From DASYML01 sp036399835 (GTDB taxonomy: Bacteria; Acidobacteriota; Blastocatellia; Pyrinomonadales; Pyrinomonadaceae), in NCBI GenBank assembly GCA_036399835.1, contig DASWMI010000050.1, positions 1 through 19,701 of the forward strand: 19,701 nt of DNA. Direction: 5' to 3'. The notes under the pieces are model-generated. The model was not told the origin of the DNA. It worked only from the letters and a program-made list of their open reading frames with translations, and ran no database searches. Below are positions 1 to 7,399 of the stretch, one piece after another. The translations under genes and the position numbers were made by a program. How positions within the stretch are numbered: the stretch's first letter is position 1; each line of letters opens with the position of its first letter.

Positions 1-132
1 TCATCCATCTCAACTGGCGCAGGCCCCTGCTCCGATTCCCACGCGCTCACGGAGAACTGCGAGATCGAGCCGTTTTACAAAGGCATCAAGAAGGTGCTGC
101 TGCTCGCAGTGGCGCTCGCACAAATAGAATAA
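1..132 (+). CDS. 3' end of an unidentified protein (partial at window edge)
   Basis: Reading from base 1, 43 sense codons stay open to a TAA at 130-132. Third codon positions are mostly G or C, like the real genes here, which supports coding. The visible tail ends in KKVLLLAVALAQIE and contains two cysteines. I do not recognise the family from this fragment. The gene converges on the sugar transferase gene, and its stop codon lies inside the left foot of the palindrome at 128-206, which probably terminates both transcripts. Confidence 0.6.
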   Translation, partial: SSISTGAGPCSDSHALTENCEIEPFYKGIKKVLLLAVALAQIE

Positions 133-206
133 GAAGGCTGAGTGAAAAGAGAGCATAGCGCTTCTCTTATCATTCATCACTCATTACTCAGCACTCATCA
201 CTTATT
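128..206. terminator. Palindrome between convergent genes, with a TCATCAC heptamer array
   Basis: AATAAG (128-133) pairs with CTTATT (201-206), and GCTGAGT (137-143) pairs with ACTCAGC (186-192). An inner hairpin at 147-168 pairs AAGAGAGC with GCTTCTCTT, with one bulge. The right side is four consecutive 7-bp units: TCATCAC 174-180, TCATTAC 181-187, TCAGCAC 188-194, TCATCAC 195-201. The structure begins at the stop region of the plus-strand gene and ends at the stop codon (206-208) of the minus-strand gene. A bidirectional terminator is the simplest role. The heptamer periodicity links it to other junctions in this window. Confidence 0.6.
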
Positions 207-1759
207 TAATACGCGTCGTCGCCGCGCAGCATGACGGGGAGTGTGCGAAGGAGGATTTTGAGGTCGAGCAGGAGCGACCAGTTCTCTATGTAAAAGAGGT
301 CCAGCCGGACCATCTCCTCAAAGGGCAGGCGATTGCGGCCAGAGACCTGCCAGAGTCCTGTCAGGCCGGGCTTCATATCTAGCCGTTTGCGATGCCACAA
401 CTCATAGGCTTCGACCTCATAAGGAATCGGCGGGCGTGGTCCAACGATGCTCATATCGCCTCGCAGCACGTTGAAGAGTTGCGGCAGTTCGTCCAGGCTC
501 AAGCGCCTGAGCACGCGCCCGACGCGCGTCACGCGTTTGTCTGCGACCAGTTTATAGGCGGGCCGCAGAGAGTCTCCGAGATTTGTTTCAGGGAGACCCG
601 CGATAAACTGGCGCTGGTATTCTCTGTGTATGCTGTCGTCGGTATCTGCGCGCATCGTGCGAAATTTGTAGAAGAGAAAGATGCGCCCGTCCATCCCTAC
701 GCGCTCCTGCTTGTAGAAGACAGAGCCTTTCGAGTCGAGCCTGATGAGCGCGGAGATAATAATCCAGACGGGAGAGAGAATGGTCAACGCGACCGAAGCG
801 ATGATGATGTCGGATGCGCGTTTGACGAGGCGCGCGGCGCTTGAGAGAGGCTCGCGGAAGAGGCGTATCATCGGGAGCGCGCCGATCTGGTCAATCTCGG
901 TCTTGCGCGGCAGACAGTTAAAGAGGCTCGGCGCGATGCGAAACTCAACGCCGCGCCTGCGGCCCACACGCATCATCACATCAAAGAGCGCATCGCCCGG
1001 CACACGCGGGTCCGTAATGATGACTTCATTCGCGCCGGATTCCCTGATGACTTCTGGCAGGCTCTTAAAATTACCGACGAGAGGCACGCCCTCGAACATC
1101 TCTTCCAAACTCGCTTCATTGCTTTCCACCACACCGATCACGCGATAGCCAAGCTCTGGTCGCTCGCGCATCTCCTTGATACACAAGGCGGCCTCTGGTC
1201 CAACGCCCACGACCAGCGTCGGAATGAGGTTAATGTCGCGCTTGCGTGCAAAGGTCTGCGCGAGGCGGACCAGCAGCCGGACAGTGCCGAACGTTGCGAG
1301 CGCTAGAAAGAAATCGAGCACGAAGACGCCGCGCGCGTAAGAGAAGGCACGATACTGGAAGCCGCCGCGATAAAGAAAAGCCGCCGCCACGATGAGCAGG
1401 CTGCCGATGGCCGTCGCTTTAAAGAGCCGAGCCGCGTCATCTACGAATGAAAACTCGCCGCGCAGCCTGTACATCTCGTGATAAGCAAGCGACAGCAGGC
1501 GTATCGGCAGGATCAGCAGCAGCAAAGCTCCATAAGGCGCAAACCTTCCGCTCCAACCGAGGCTGCCATCCGACGCCCTCTGAAAAATAGAGATGCCCTC
1601 GCGAAAATAGAAAGCCGCCATAAAAGCCAGACCGGCAATCAACAGATCGCCAACAATCAGCAGAGCCTTGACGGTGGGCACGACCCACTGCGGCGCGCGC
1701 GCCGGAACACGCACGGCCCGCGCCTCGCTCGCCCTCTCTTTAATCTGCTCCACTCTCAT
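206..1759 (-). CDS. Exopolysaccharide polyprenyl glycosylphosphotransferase (initiating sugar-1-P transferase)
   Basis: A 517-residue membrane enzyme predicted to transfer a sugar-1-phosphate from a nucleotide sugar to undecaprenyl phosphate, the first committed step of lipid-linked glycan assembly. The N-terminal half has hydrophobic helices near 28-52, 74-92, 115-130 and 143-160, followed by a CoA-binding-like region starting near 180 (LVVGVGPEA). The C-terminal bacterial sugar transferase domain starts at KRASDI (313) with a reentrant hydrophobic helix, then QERVG (351), KFRTM (365), SLDELPQ (421), DMSIVGPRPP (435) and GLTGLWQVSGR (465). This is the full WbaP/WcaJ-type layout at normal length. 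The start is ATG; no strong ribosome-binding site is visible. It is the last gene of the minus-strand cluster, 59 bp after the DUF354 gene. The sugar specificity cannot be read from the sequence. Confidence 0.93.
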   Translation of the reverse strand: MRVEQIKERASEARAVRVPARAPQWVVPTVKALLIVGDLLIAGLAFMAAFYFREGISIFQRASDGSLGWSGRFAPYGALLLLILPIRLLSLAYHEMYRLRGEFSFVDDAARLFKATAIGSLLIVAAAFLYRGGFQYRAFSYARGVFVLDFFLALATFGTVRLLVRLAQTFARKRDINLIPTLVVGVGPEAALCIKEMRERPELGYRVIGVVESNEASLEEMFEGVPLVGNFKSLPEVIRESGANEVIITDPRVPGDALFDVMMRVGRRRGVEFRIAPSLFNCLPRKTEIDQIGALPMIRLFREPLSSAARLVKRASDIIIASVALTILSPVWIIISALIRLDSKGSVFYKQERVGMDGRIFLFYKFRTMRADTDDSIHREYQRQFIAGLPETNLGDSLRPAYKLVADKRVTRVGRVLRRLSLDELPQLFNVLRGDMSIVGPRPPIPYEVEAYELWHRKRLDMKPGLTGLWQVSGRNRLPFEEMVRLDLFYIENWSLLLDLKILLRTLPVMLRGDDAY

Positions 1760-1818
1760 TTCATCAAATCGTCAACGCATGAATCTTCAATAAATGAATC
1801 GCTTTTTCTCTTCAAGTT

Positions 1819-2835
1819 TCAAGACAATATCAAGTCTGCCACTTCCGAGCGCACGTGCAAAGCCTTTCGGGCATTGGTCCGGCTCTTCTTTTCCAGAGGC
1901 AAAGCCAGCAAGTCTTCCCTCGTGCTGATGCGGCGGAGGCGTCCCTGCCTCACAAGCTCTTCATCAACGGCGGCCCAGCGCCCCGCGTAGATGGTCGCGG
2001 CGGGGACGCCGAGCGCAGCCGCCTCGCGGTTCATAGTGCCCCCCGCGCTGACGACCAGATCGGAAGCCGCGATCAGGTTCGCGCCGTCGAGCGCCCTGCG
2101 CGGCATGATGAAATTAGCGCCCTCTCTGGAAGCATATCTTGCGCGCTGCTCTTCGGTGCGCGGGAGAAGGATAATCCTGGTCCGAGGATGCGCGCAAAGC
2201 GTTTTCAGCAGCTCCTCAAAAAGCTCGTTCTCAAAACGGTGATAGAGCGCATCTAATGCGGGAGGCCGGACCAGCACCAGTATCTCGTCTGGACCAATGC
2301 CAAGCTCGATGAGCGTCTCGGCGAAGGCAGGGTCGGGCGCAAAGTTTGCCAGGTAGACATCTTCCTTGATTCCGTCATAGCGCCTGACGCGCGCCCGCTT
2401 CGCTCCATACTTGCGTAGAGTCTCCGCGGGAAAGGCTTGCGGCACGATGATGCGCGAGGCGAGGCGGAAAGCCAGATGATTGGCGGGCTGGTGTTCGTAA
2501 TCCATGAGCGTCACGCTGCGTAGACGAAGCGCGCGAGCCGCCATTAACTGCGCGTAAGAGTTATGGCTGACGGCCAGATCGAAGCCGCGCCCGCGTGCCC
2601 ATCTCCCAAGCAGATATGCGCGGCCCAGAATATTTCCGGCCTTGCCCTTGAGATGACGCCCGCCATGCCCACCTATAATTTTTGGTCCAAGACCCGCGGC
2701 CTCGGCCAGCTCGACCGTCTGCGCAAAATCCCGCGCCGTCACTTCAACCTCAGCGCCGCGCCCCTCAAGCTCAGGAATAAGCGCGCGAAAGAAAGGCACG
2801 TGCGGCGAGTTCGCCAGATCAATCCAGATACGCAT
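1819..2835 (-). CDS. DUF354 family protein, glycosyltransferase-like
   Basis: A 338-residue protein with the DUF354 signature at the N-terminus (MRIWIDLANSPHVPFFRALI) and a GT-B-like arrangement. It has a nucleotide-binding-like N-terminal half, MDYEHQPANHLAFRLASRIIVP-type motif around 111-132 and a C-terminal GGTMNREAAALGVPA stretch at 265-279, where related GT-B enzymes bind the donor. DUF354 proteins are common in archaeal and bacterial polysaccharide loci and are presumed glycosyltransferases, but the reaction is not established. I chose the ATG at 2835 rather than the TTG one codon upstream. It sits between the toroid gene (210 bp upstream, a gap filled by repeat element A) and the sugar transferase (59 bp downstream). 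Confidence 0.85.
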   Translation of the reverse strand: MRIWIDLANSPHVPFFRALIPELEGRGAEVEVTARDFAQTVELAEAAGLGPKIIGGHGGRHLKGKAGNILGRAYLLGRWARGRGFDLAVSHNSYAQLMAARALRLRSVTLMDYEHQPANHLAFRLASRIIVPQAFPAETLRKYGAKRARVRRYDGIKEDVYLANFAPDPAFAETLIELGIGPDEILVLVRPPALDALYHRFENELFEELLKTLCAHPRTRIILLPRTEEQRARYASREGANFIMPRRALDGANLIAASDLVVSAGGTMNREAAALGVPAATIYAGRWAAVDEELVRQGRLRRISTREDLLALPLEKKSRTNARKALHVRSEVADLILS

Positions 2836-2841
2836 CAACGA

Positions 2842-3064
2842 AAGGATGAAGGATGAGCTATCTAAAGAGACTCAGAACAGATTTCAGAATCAGCCACCGC
2901 AGACACAAAGGCACAGAGAGAAGATAAATCAGGATGTAATAAGAGTTTTCAACACTTCTTTTCTGCTTATTCTCCGTGTCTCTGTGTCTGCGGTGGCTCA
3001 TCTTCCGGTTTGGAAATAATCTCTTAATGAGCGATTCTTCATCTCTCATCGCTTATCTCTCATC
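2842..3064. repeat. Outer heptamer palindrome around repeat element A
   Basis: On the left are two units of AAGGATG (2842-2848, 2849-2855). On the right are four units: CTTCATC 3037-3043, TCTCATC 3044-3050, GCTTATC 3051-3057, TCTCATC 3058-3064. The two sides are imperfect reverse complements. The right side includes the stop codon (3046-3048) and last codons (MRDKR) of the toroid gene; the left side begins just upstream of the DUF354 start. Element A (2862-3027) sits in what would be the loop, which suggests a nested insertion. Confidence 0.5.
2862..3027. repeat. Palindromic repeat element, copy A
   Basis: The arms at 2892-2918 and 2972-2998 are near-perfect inverted repeats, starting AGCCACCGCAGACACA and ending TGTGTCTGCGGTGGCT. 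They enclose an AT-rich core of about 53 bp containing GGATGTAATAAGAG and TTCAACACTTC. The outer limits are CTAAAGAGA (2862-2870) and TCTCTTAA (3020-3027). To the right of the right arm comes TCATCTTCCGGTTTGGAAA, a flank shared with copies B and C. ATGAGC occurs on both sides (2853-2858 and 3027-3032) and could be a target duplication, but one copy overlaps the element end. There is no coding capacity. The size and the absence of a transposase suggest a MITE- or REP-like element. Confidence 0.75.
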
Positions 3065-4269
3065 CCTTCCAGCAGTCTTGCCAGACCATAGAGCATCCAG
3101 CCCTGTGACCAGCGCATGTAGGGCGTGCGAATAGTGTAGAAGCGTCGCCGCTGGTAGCGGAAGAATCCGCGCGGGTCGCGCAAATTTTTGATGGACCAGC
3201 GCGCTATCGTTTCCGCCAGAGAGCGTGCGCCGTCGTCTATCTCCTGTAATTCCATCAGCGCGACGATGGCCGCGCCCGCCGCATGCGCGTCCGCCGGATA
3301 GAGCCGGTCATGGTAGTATTTCGGCCACCCGTTCGCAAGAAAGAACCTCTCGCGCCAGAATAAATAACCGCGCCTGAGCGAGTCCGTCAATTCGGCGCTC
3401 TGTGCGGCGCGTGCGGCGATGATGCGAGAGAGGCTGGTCAGGATAAAAGCCGTGTGAAAGTTGTCGGACCAGGATTGAAACTGCGCCGCGCCGTAAGCCC
3501 ATGAGCCGTCCGCGCGCTGACGTCTAGCGACGTACACAGCCCCGCGACTGGACCAATCAAGCAGCTCTTGCTCACCCGTCAGGGCGCCGACACTGCCAAG
3601 AGTCTCAGCCGCGAGCAGGCTCGCATTAAAGACCCTGGTCCGGTCCAGAGGTGAATAGCTCCAGCAGACCTCCGCTTCCGTCTCCTCCGTGCGATGTAGG
3701 TCGCGCAGGATAAAATCGCAGGCCGAGCGTGCCGTCGCAAGATAAGATTCATCATCGAGCGCGAGCGAGGCTTCCACCAGCGCACGTGCGGCAAAGGCCG
3801 TCGGCACAATCGCTGGCGTTCCCTTCGGCGCAAAGAAAGCGCGTCCCTGCCAGTCGAAGTTGTAGCCCCAGGCCGCGCCGCTCCAACCTTCCAGTCGCAT
3901 CGCCAGCAAATCCTCAAGCAGACGGCGCGCATCCATTTCAGCTTCCCTGGTCGGCTCAAGGCGAAACCTGGAGAGCGCCGCCAGCGCAAATAGCGCCAGC
4001 CCCTTAGAGTTTCTTTCGGCGCGGACCTGGACCAGCGGGCGCAGGTTGACGGGCGAGCGTTTGAAGAGTTGAGTCCAGATGAGACGCGCAGCGCGAGAGT
4101 GCTTGAGGGGAGTTGATTGAAAGAGGCGACTGTTGAGCGCGTCGAACGGGTCGTGACCGGCATACCGGCGGGCGCGACACCAGTCGGCCAGAGTCTCGTA
4201 GCTCTTCTCGAATTCATTTTTGAGAGTCGTGTCGGCTGGCGTCTTGCTGAGGCGCTCTGCGCTGCTCAC
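3046..4269 (-). CDS. Predicted alpha/alpha-toroid protein of polysaccharide loci, function unknown
   Basis: A 407-residue soluble protein without a signal peptide. It is rich in paired helices and has repeating motifs typical of six-hairpin or prenyltransferase-like toroids: WGYNFDWQ (134-141), PTAFAARALVEA (156-167), DGSWAYG (254-260), WSDNFHTAFIL (267-277), and an aromatic C-terminal segment near 371-400 (YTIRTPYMRWSQGW). Relatives are sometimes mislabelled delta-aminolevulinate dehydratase; no such motif is present. The GTG start overlaps the AsnB stop as GTGA, implying translational coupling, and no alternative ATG exists before residue 112. The start lies inside a heptamer array and the stop inside another. 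A glycan-modifying or glycan-sensing role is inferred from context only. Confidence 0.8.
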   Translation of the reverse strand: MSSAERLSKTPADTTLKNEFEKSYETLADWCRARRYAGHDPFDALNSRLFQSTPLKHSRAARLIWTQLFKRSPVNLRPLVQVRAERNSKGLALFALAALSRFRLEPTREAEMDARRLLEDLLAMRLEGWSGAAWGYNFDWQGRAFFAPKGTPAIVPTAFAARALVEASLALDDESYLATARSACDFILRDLHRTEETEAEVCWSYSPLDRTRVFNASLLAAETLGSVGALTGEQELLDWSSRGAVYVARRQRADGSWAYGAAQFQSWSDNFHTAFILTSLSRIIAARAAQSAELTDSLRRGYLFWRERFFLANGWPKYYHDRLYPADAHAAGAAIVALMELQEIDDGARSLAETIARWSIKNLRDPRGFFRYQRRRFYTIRTPYMRWSQGWMLYGLARLLEGMRDKR

Positions 4270-4282
4270 TGCTTGCTGCTCA
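4262..4282. repeat. CTGCTCA heptamer array at the AsnB/toroid junction
   Basis: Three adjacent 7-bp units: CTGCTCA 4262-4268, CTGCTTG 4269-4275, CTGCTCA 4276-4282. On the minus strand they supply the last AsnB codons (VSSKQ), the AsnB TGA stop, the overlapping GTG start and the first codons (SS) of the toroid gene. This array has no obvious palindromic partner. Confidence 0.55.
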
Positions 4283-6203
4283 CAGTCTCTTCAACGCGGC
4301 GGCGCGTTTCGACGAAGCTTTCGTGCCATAGCTCGAACATGAGCAAGGTCCAGAGGAGCTTGTGATGATTGGCCTGCCCGCGCTCGTGCTCCTGTTGCAG
4401 ACGCGAGACGTAGTCCGCATCGAAGAGACCGCCACGGCGTATGCGTTCGGGCGAGAGCATGTCGCGCGCGAGCGGGCGCAATTTACCCTTGAGCCATTCA
4501 GCCACCGGAACGCCGAAGCCCTTCTTGCCGCGTTTTGCCACGAAGGGAGGCAGAAGCGGCTCGATGGCTTTTTTCAGAATGTACTTGGTCTTGCTCCCGC
4601 GCAGCTTGTAGCTGACGGGCAAGGATGCCGCGAACTCCGCCACGCGCTGGTCCAGAAATGGAGCGCGCACTTCCAGAGAGACGGCCATACTCGCGCGGTC
4701 AACCTTCGTCAGGATGTCTTCGGCCAGATAGAGCCGCGTGTCCAGGCTCTGCATACATTCGACTATGTTGTCGGCGTCGCACTCTTCTTCAAGCAGTCGG
4801 CGCGCGTGAGCATAAACATCAACGTCGCTGGCTCGTCTGGCTTCATCCGAGAGGAGCGCGTTTTGTTGCGCGGGCGTAAACGAGCCGAACCAGACGTGAT
4901 GACGTGTCACCTGATCGTAATTTGACCCCGTCACAAACCTGCGCGCCTTGAAATCGAAAGAGAGATTCCTGGTCTTGACGGGCAGGTTGCGCACGAGAGG
5001 CTCTATCAGCAGGCGGCGCAGGGCTCGCGGCAGCCGCGTGTAGATTTCCGCGCAGCGATGGCCCAGATACATCGGATAACCCGCAAACAATTCATCGCCT
5101 CCGTCTCCCCCTAGAGCGACCGTGACGTGCTTGCGCGTAAAGCGCGAGAGCAGATAGGTCGGGACCAGCGAAGGGTCGCTCAGCGGTTCGTCCATCCAGG
5201 AGCCAATCTCACCGACCAGGTTGGCGGCGAGGTCAACGCTCAGTCTCTCTTCATGATGATCCGTGCCGAGGTATTCGGCGACGGCGCGCGCATAGGCCGA
5301 TTCATCAAATGAAGATTCCGCGAAGGAGACGGAGAAAGTCTTGACGGCTTCGCTCGAAGCGCGCACGGCCATCGCCGCCACGGATGAAGAATCCACGCCG
5401 CCCGAAAGCAGCACGCCGAGCGGCACGTCGGAGACCAGCCGCAGACGCACAGAGTCGGCCAGCAATTCTCGCAGCTCTGCGGCGGCCTCTTCTTCGGAGG
5501 GCGCAGGCTGGCGCGTCTTGTAGCTCAAACGCCAGTAGGGCCGCACCTCTACGCGGCCTTCTTCGAGCGTCAGGGTGTGCGCAGCCGTGAGCTTCTGTAT
5601 GCCCTTGTAAATCGAGAGCGGCGCGGGCACGTAATCGAAGGAGAGATAATGACGCAGGGCATCCAGATTCAGTTCGGGGTGGACCAGCGGATGAGCGAGC
5701 AGGACTTTCGGCTCTGAGGCGAAGAGGAGTGTGCCATTGAAGATGCCCCAGTAGAGCGGCTTTTCTCCGAAGCGGTCGCGCGCGATAAAGAGCCTGCGAC
5801 GGCGCGCATCCCACAGTGCGAAGGCGAACATCCCGTTGAGTTGCTGGACCATCTCTGGTCCAAACTCTTCGTAGAGATGCGGCAGGACTTCCGTGTCGGA
5901 TTCGGAGCGAAACGTGTGCCCGCGTCGTTCCAGGTCTTGCCGAAGCTCACGGTAGTTGTAAATCTCGCCGTTGAGGACGACCGCCACGCTCCTGTCTTCA
6001 TTAAAAACAGGCTGCTCGCCCGTTTGCAAATCAATAATGGCGAGCCTGCGCATCCCCAGGGCGACGCCCGTTGCGGTCATCATTCCTTCGGAATCCGGGC
6101 CGCGATGCGTCATCCGCTCGCACATCGCATGGAGCAGCTCTCGCGCGCCCTCAGCAGGCGGCACGCGCGCATCCAAATTGGCCCATCCGGTAATCCCGCA
6201 CAT
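4266..6203 (-). CDS. asnB: Asparagine synthetase B-type glutamine amidotransferase (cluster copy)
   Basis: A 645-residue cytoplasmic enzyme. An N-terminal class II glutaminase (Cys2 of MCGITG as nucleophile, RRLAIIDL 52-59, LNGEIYNY 77-84, ESDTEV 101-106) releases ammonia. A C-terminal ATP-pyrophosphatase domain (SGGVDSS 267-273, ALGGDGGDELFAGY 363-376) activates a carboxylate. The ATG directly before Cys is fixed by chemistry; AAGAGAAG lies about 8 nt upstream as a modest ribosome-binding site. Such paralogues are frequent in capsule, O-antigen and exosortase-linked loci, where the acceptor is thought to be a uronic acid or other carboxylate rather than free aspartate. With an epimerase of uronate-like type nearby, a uronamide is a reasonable guess, not a demonstrated function. 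Confidence 0.93.
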   Translation of the reverse strand: MCGITGWANLDARVPPAEGARELLHAMCERMTHRGPDSEGMMTATGVALGMRRLAIIDLQTGEQPVFNEDRSVAVVLNGEIYNYRELRQDLERRGHTFRSESDTEVLPHLYEEFGPEMVQQLNGMFAFALWDARRRRLFIARDRFGEKPLYWGIFNGTLLFASEPKVLLAHPLVHPELNLDALRHYLSFDYVPAPLSIYKGIQKLTAAHTLTLEEGRVEVRPYWRLSYKTRQPAPSEEEAAAELRELLADSVRLRLVSDVPLGVLLSGGVDSSSVAAMAVRASSEAVKTFSVSFAESSFDESAYARAVAEYLGTDHHEERLSVDLAANLVGEIGSWMDEPLSDPSLVPTYLLSRFTRKHVTVALGGDGGDELFAGYPMYLGHRCAEIYTRLPRALRRLLIEPLVRNLPVKTRNLSFDFKARRFVTGSNYDQVTRHHVWFGSFTPAQQNALLSDEARRASDVDVYAHARRLLEEECDADNIVECMQSLDTRLYLAEDILTKVDRASMAVSLEVRAPFLDQRVAEFAASLPVSYKLRGSKTKYILKKAIEPLLPPFVAKRGKKGFGVPVAEWLKGKLRPLARDMLSPERIRRGGLFDADYVSRLQQEHERGQANHHKLLWTLLMFELWHESFVETRRRVEETVSSKQ

Positions 6204-6296
6204 GATTAAAACTTCTCTTGAACCTTAACTCGCCATCCCCTCTTCGATGAAATGATATTCAACCGCTCTCGCTGGATGACGCAAATCTGGAGCAGG

Positions 6297-7319
6297 CTAC
6301 AACTCCTTATCCTTGAGTCCAATCGTTTCGCGCACGGCGTAGACGCGCTTATTCTGCGATTCATGATAAGTGCGGACGAGCATCTCGGCCAGCAGACCCA
6401 TCAACAAAAACTGCACGCCGACGGCAAACATGACGATGGCTAGAATCGGCAAAGGCGTCTGCACGAAGTCTGCTTTGTGAAAGATTTTTAAAAAGAGCGC
6501 GTAGAGGCCCGCGAGCAGCGAGATGACGACGGCAATCATCCCGAACGTGCCAAAGACGTAGATCGGTTTTGTCTGGTACGAGGCCATGAATTTAATCGTG
6601 ATGAGATCAAAGACAACCTTGAGCGTGCGCGAGAGTCCGTACTTCGACTTGCCCATCGTGCGCGGGTGGTGCTCCACGGGAATCTCCGTCACACGCGCGC
6701 CCGCCCATGAAGCATAGATAGGGATAAAGCGATGCATCTCGCCATAGAGCCGCACGTCTTCCAGGGACTCGCGGCGATAAGCCTTGAGCGAGCAGCCGTA
6801 ATCATGCAGCGGCACGCCTCCGATCCATGAGATTAAACGGTTGGCGAGCATGGATGGAATCTTGCGCGTGACCATCTTATCCTTGCGGTCCTTGCGCCAG
6901 CCCGAAACGACATCATAGCCCTGGTCCAGCTTCTCCAGCAGACGCACGATGTCCGCCGGGTCGTTCTGAAGGTCCGCGTCCATAGGGATCAGCACACGCC
7001 CGCGCGCGTGGTCAATGCCCGCGGCCATCGCCGCCGTCTGCCCGTAGTTGCGCCTGAGCGCGACGACGCGCACGCGCTGGTCCACATGGGCCAGCCCGCG
7101 CAGGATTTCCAGGCTGCCGTCCGAAGAGCCGTCGTCAACGTAAATAATCTCCGCCGTGCGACCGAGCTTTCTCAAAGCCTCGTCGAGCTTCGCGTGGAGC
7201 GGGCGCAGGTTAGGCTCTTCGTTATAGACGGGCAGAAAGACGGAAAGCTCCGGCGCTTCCGTGCCGCTCTCATCCTCCTGCCTGCTGATGACGGTCTCTT
7301 CTTCGTCGTAAGTCTTCAT
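6297..7319 (-). CDS. Family 2 glycosyltransferase with two C-terminal membrane helices (DPM1/ArnC/GtrB-like)
   Basis: A 340-residue enzyme predicted to transfer a sugar from a nucleotide donor to a polyprenyl phosphate, or to a lipid-linked acceptor, at the inner membrane. A GT-A domain holds LSVFLPVYNEE (25-35), VDDGSSDGS (61-69), the metal-binding MDADLQNDP (113-121), DYGCSLKAYRR (173-183) and EMHRFIP (194-200). Two hydrophobic helices follow at about 252-277 and 289-311, with a short cytoplasmic tail. I prefer the ATG at 7319. An in-frame ATG at 7346 would add nine residues encoded by the palindromic heptamer array, which looks like intergenic repeat. The gap to AsnB downstream (6204-6296) shows no repeat or clear site. 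Confidence 0.9.
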   Translation of the reverse strand: MKTYDEEETVISRQEDESGTEAPELSVFLPVYNEEPNLRPLHAKLDEALRKLGRTAEIIYVDDGSSDGSLEILRGLAHVDQRVRVVALRRNYGQTAAMAAGIDHARGRVLIPMDADLQNDPADIVRLLEKLDQGYDVVSGWRKDRKDKMVTRKIPSMLANRLISWIGGVPLHDYGCSLKAYRRESLEDVRLYGEMHRFIPIYASWAGARVTEIPVEHHPRTMGKSKYGLSRTLKVVFDLITIKFMASYQTKPIYVFGTFGMIAVVISLLAGLYALFLKIFHKADFVQTPLPILAIVMFAVGVQFLLMGLLAEMLVRTYHESQNKRVYAVRETIGLKDKEL

Positions 7320-7329
7320 CTTTAATCCA

Positions 7330-7399
7330 GTCAACGCGTCAATCATCAATCGTCAAGAGCTAAAACCCGTCTTTCATGATTGACGCGTTGGCGCGTTCA
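7330..7399. repeat. Heptamer palindrome between methyltransferase and GT2 genes
   Basis: The left side has four 7-bp units: GTCAACG 7330-7336, CGTCAAT 7337-7343, CATCAAT 7344-7350, CGTCAAG 7351-7357. The right side has ATTGACG 7379-7385, CGTTGGC 7386-7392 and GCGTTCA 7393-7399. CAACGCGTCAATCAT (7332-7346) and ATGATTGACGCGTTG (7376-7390) are perfect 15-bp inverted repeats with a 29-nt loop. The right side ends in the methyltransferase stop codon (7397-7399). Confidence 0.75.

Noticed and set aside
1760..1818. Another heptamer palindrome
   Set aside because: GATTCAT recurs, but I could not find a consistent 7-bp register or an inverted partner.
2862..3027. Complete insertion sequence
   Set aside because: There is no transposase frame in or near any copy; only a non-autonomous palindromic element is supported.
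3046..4269. Delta-aminolevulinic acid dehydratase
   Set aside because: Relatives sometimes carry this label, but no zinc-binding or Schiff-base lysine motif of that enzyme is present; the sequence looks like a helical toroid.
4362..4925. 187-codon plus-strand open frame
   Set aside because: It is antisense to the AsnB synthetase domain, with no domain and no conserved motif.
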